In this document: positions 60,812-64,000 of the stretch, piece after piece
Position numbering within the stretch: the first letter of the stretch is position 1
Layout: every line of letters begins with the position of its first letter
Assembly: GCF_000801105.2 (NCBI RefSeq)
Contig: NC_079517.1
Location: forward strand, 6,882,001-6,946,000
DNA from: Raphanus sativus
Taxonomy: Eukaryota > Streptophyta > Magnoliopsida > Brassicales > Brassicaceae
Direction: 5' to 3'
DNA: 64,000 nt
Program-made: the position numbers and the translations under genes
The notes under the pieces: generated by a model
The model's database searches: none
Told to the model about the DNA's origin: nothing
What the model saw: only the letters and a program-made list of their open reading frames with translations

Positions 60812-61783
60812 ATTATCTTTGAAATACATTTTAGTAGGTATGGATTCTCTTCCCACTTGTATCATCAAATAGTGAACCAGATCTGCCTTTTTCTAGTGTT
60901 TTGAAAACTAGAACCGGACCGGCCATCAAACCGGTCAGACCGTAATTTTTTGAAAAAGTAGAGTTCGGTTCAATTTAAAATCCGGATATAAAAAACCGGT
61001 ACAACCGATGATCTGGTTCAACTTCAAAACCTGTCTCTAAGAAAATCAACATATAATTAATATATTTTCAATTATTATTAAAAATATAATATTTCACGAT
61101 CAATGTTTAACTATCAATATTTAATTAATTGTCTATTTAGTTATATTTTATTAAGAAAAATGTAAAATAATACTTTTTGGTTCTTATATACTATTTTTAT
61201 TTTGTCATATACATATAATTTACGAGTTTAATTGTAAGAATAAATAAATTCAGTAATTTAAACGGTTAATCATTTAGTTTTATTAATTTCAATTTACATA
61301 ATATTCACTTGTTTAGTTTATATATAATTAGATTTATCTTTATCATTTATTTTTCTAGTTAATAAAATAGAACGTATAACGTATTATATATGTAAATCAA
61401 TTTTGGGTACATATAGTGTAAATATATGATTATATATATCTAATTTTCTTTTTTAAAAAATAGAAAACCTAGTCAAACCGATCTAAATAGCTATTACAAG
61501 TCGGTATCCGGATCTGCACTTTTCTCACGTTTTGGCTGTTTTCCTTCGGTGATTCAGCAGTTCTTCCAGGCGGTAGTGGGCTTCTATTTCTATGTGAATT
61601 TAGGCTGCACTTTCAGTGAAAATATGGGGTATAATGAGATTTTTTGTTAGGTTTTATTTCAGTTTTTTTTTGGTATGTAAATTCGTATCTGTTTATACAT
61701 TGTAAACCAAAACAAAATAAAAAATTGATATAGAAACCTTATTAAAAGTATTTTTGAAAAGTAGGCGTATTATCACCATTTTC
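60812..61783. other. Upstream region of the fatty acyl-CoA reductase gene
   Basis: This is AT-rich, with an ACCGG-rich decayed repeat at 60905-61020. No gene is visible. Confidence 0.4.
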
Positions 61784-61793
61784 CTATAAATAC
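61784..61793 (+). promoter_or_regulatory. Probable TATA box of the FAR gene
   Basis: CTATAAATAC lies about 100 bases before the ATG at 61886 and is followed 30-60 bases later by a CA-rich leader. This is the usual spacing for a plant core promoter. Confidence 0.55.
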
Positions 61794-61885
61794 AAGTGTT
61801 TAGTGCTGGGTTCAAACATTCTCACCAAACTAACAACCAAACATTTCACTTCTTTGTTCTTCACATAGGTTTTTGATTTTCAACT

Positions 61886-64000
61886 ATGGAACCAAATCGT
61901 GTTCAGTTTCTTGAGAACAAGACCTTGCTCGTTACTGGCGCTTCCGGTTTCCTCTCTAAAGGTAATTCTTAAGTTGTAGTCTCCTGTACTGCAAGAAATT
62001 AACTGAGTACATGTTGGAGCAACTTTATTGTAATAAATCAATTCGGCGTAGTTCATGAGTATTATTAATATCTGAACATAGTTTTCGTGGAGCGAGTTCT
62101 GAGTTTGCAACCAAATGTGAAGAAGCTTTACCTTCTCGTAAGAGCATCTGATAATAAATCCGCGGAACAACGGTTACACGAAGAGGTATAGTTACATACG
62201 TACATGCCAAAATGTCTGAACCACATTTTGCGTTAAAGATTTCGTACGAAAATGAATTTCTGATTTTTATTACTTTGAAACAGGTTTTCGAGAAAGATTT
62301 GTTTAAGGTGTTAAGAAAGAATATTGGTGATGAAGGTTTAAAGGCCTTGATATCGGAAAAAGTTGTTCCTGTTCCAGGCGACGTAACATTAAGCAAAATG
62401 GGAGTGACTGACTCCAACCTTTTGCAAGATATGATGCAAGAGATTGACATTGTTTTCCATGCAGCTGCCACCACAAGATTCGACGAAAGGTTGTAGTACA
62501 TTCGTTTTTTTTTTTTTTGGACAACGTACACTCGTTTATATATAGTTAGATATTGGTAACCATATTAATTAGATTTTGGTTCGCTTGTATGTGAATAGAT
62601 ACGATGTTGCACTTCGGATCAACACATTTGGAGCGCTCAATGTCCTTAACTTTGCTAAGAAGTCTGTGAAAGCACAATTGCTTCTCCATGTATCAACTGG
62701 TGAATCATTTAAACTTAGTTTTTTAATAACCTAAGGATATTTCAAATCTCAGGGTAATTCCGAGGCCTTTGCTAAAAAGGCCAGATCTTCTTTTCATTTA
62801 AAGTGTTTGTACTTTGTAATGACCAGCCTTGATTGAAACATCATCAAGGTTATTCATTTAAACCTTTTTAATCAAATTCATTCATATACATGCCCAACCT
62901 AGAGTTAAGTAGCTAACCAATTAAGACATTGATATAAGACATTCAATATGAAAATTATTTTGTTTAAGTATTTTATACTAGACTTTTAACGTTTATATCT
63001 AAACAAAGTTTTCAAGCTTTAAAAAAAAAGTTTTCAAGCTTATTAATAACAGTAATATTTATAGATGTTCAACATTCTTTATCTATATTTTATATTATTA
63101 AAAGAGAAATACAAAAATAAAACACCTTTTAGTTTTTCAGTTTATTTACAATGGCATGCTAGTAAAGTTATTAGTTAACTTACCTTTAATTAACTTTATC
63201 TTTACTTGAATTATTAATGCATTTTTCTAATTCGAATTTTAACTAAAATATTACCTATATTTGTGCTAACCAATTTATTCTATACACAGAATGTATAGTG
63301 AAATTAAATTCACGATATTTTATAGAATTACTGGATATAATCTAATTATATAATTACTGGATTTTTAGATGATATCTAGGTGACACAATAAACGGTAAAT
63401 CACAAACAAATAAAACTAATCAATATAATCTAGATTATAAAAATTATGTAATACGACTAAATATACAAATATAATATTTAGTACAAACAAAAATTAGAAA
63501 ATTAAAAAATGATTGCCCACACGATTATAGTGCTACTGAAATAATTAATAGTCTATTTTAAATATTCTCTGTTTTCATAATTTAACAAAAATATATAACG
63601 ATTATTTAATACGAATAAACTTTAAAATATATAAAACATTAATTAGTTTTAAAATAAATTTAAGTTTGTTTTAATGTTTTATATATTTAAAGTCTATCTG
63701 TATTAAATAATTTTAAAATATAACATTTTTTTGTTAAATTATGAAAAACAAAGAATGTTTAAAATAGACTTATTAATGACTTCAATAGTATTACAATCAT
63801 GATATAAAATATATGGCAACTAATTTTAAATGTATTTAAAACAATTTTCTTATACACTATCATGATATTTTGATCTACAATTAAAAAATAAAAATACATT
63901 TATGCGGATGTACATATCATACTCTAAAAATGTGGATGATACAATTGCGGCTTACAAGATAAAATAAAATTATTCAATATAAACTATAAAATTATTATGT
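61886..64000 (+). CDS. FAR: Alcohol-forming fatty acyl-CoA reductase, 5' part (FAR7 position)
   Basis: Four exons lie inside the window: 61886-61961, 62082-62185, 62284-62489 and 62599-62699. Their phases agree, giving about 162 residues; the rest of the gene (about 330 residues) lies beyond 64000. The start [20 protein letters not shown] plus GFLSKVFVERVL is the NAD(P)H-binding Rossmann motif of plant FARs. [23 protein letters not shown] and [15 protein letters not shown] are family landmarks. The active-site YxxxK would lie in missing exons. FARs make primary fatty alcohols for suberin, wax or sporopollenin. From memory, the position matches AT5G22420 (FAR7), but paralogues are too alike to name the orthologue from this part. 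Intron 4 is over 1.3 kb and contains a Helitron end. Confidence 0.9.
63082..64000 (+). mobile_element. Helitron 5' terminus inside a FAR intron
   Basis: After A at 63081 the sequence reads TCTATATTTTATATTATTAA followed by AAGAGAAATAC, the typical 5' end of AtREP-type Helitrons. The AT-rich sequence to the window edge has no genes and would be the element body. The 3' hairpin and CTAG are not seen before 64000, so the element runs beyond the window or is truncated. It lies in intron 4 of the FAR gene, in the sense orientation. Confidence 0.7.

Noticed and set aside
61880..62531. Minus-strand open frames across the FAR exons
   Set aside because: They are antisense to the exon chain of the reductase and have no family similarity.

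Overview
This window is nuclear plant DNA from the family Brassicaceae, very probably a Brassica-like species. It is AT-rich, its genes have many short GT-AG introns, and nearly every protein I recognise matches a known Arabidopsis thaliana family. From memory, the gene order follows one block of Arabidopsis chromosome 5, about AT5G22240 to AT5G22420: OFP10, CAF1-11, MS1, a small EAR/zinc-ribbon protein, NAC089, a coiled-coil protein, a tRNA-Gln, an SDS22-type LRR protein, RIN1, ELM1, VAMP714, NAC090, a FANTASTIC FOUR-like protein and a fatty acyl-CoA reductase. Several genes I would expect in that block (NIT4, QQT1, a PPIase, the genes before FAR7) are absent. This fits gene loss after the Brassica genome triplication.

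Layout. 1-3.2 kb: repeats (a 152-bp tandem duplication and degenerate telomere-like CTAAA arrays). 3.2-5.0 kb: a type I MADS-box gene. 5.4-6.2 kb: a complete non-autonomous hAT element with a perfect 8-bp target duplication. 7.2-7.7 kb: a frameshifted OFP. 8.3-49.8 kb: the conserved gene block, all protein genes on the minus strand, with exon-by-exon models given below. 50-61.8 kb: no intact conserved gene. This stretch is an accumulation zone of Helitrons, MITEs, a CACTA end and a 2.3-kb composite element carrying fragments of four or five unrelated genes. 61.9 kb to the end: the 5' part of a fatty acyl-CoA reductase gene on the plus strand, whose fourth intron contains a Helitron 5' end.

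The block is an ancestral cluster rather than an operon. It holds anther and pollen-wall functions (MS1, fatty acyl-CoA reductase), mRNA decay (CAF1), transcription factors (two NACs, MADS, OFP, FAF-like), chromatin and AAA+ ATPase machinery (RIN1), and organelle or vesicle dynamics (ELM1, VAMP714).

Points most worth a second look: the gene-fragment composite element at 51.6-53.9 kb; a spliceable chimeric gene joining an RRM-like fragment to a PP2A-B55 fragment at 35.8-36.6 kb; a MULE-like element whose interior is telomere-like repeat, with a perfect 9-bp target duplication (45.15-45.62 kb); a one-base frameshift in the membrane anchor of VAMP714; a frameshift in OFP10; a tRNA-Gln with a broken T-stem closing pair; and at least three Helitron signatures. 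Exon joins were worked out by hand from splice sites and reading-frame phase, and protein identities come from memory of Arabidopsis homologues, not from a database search.
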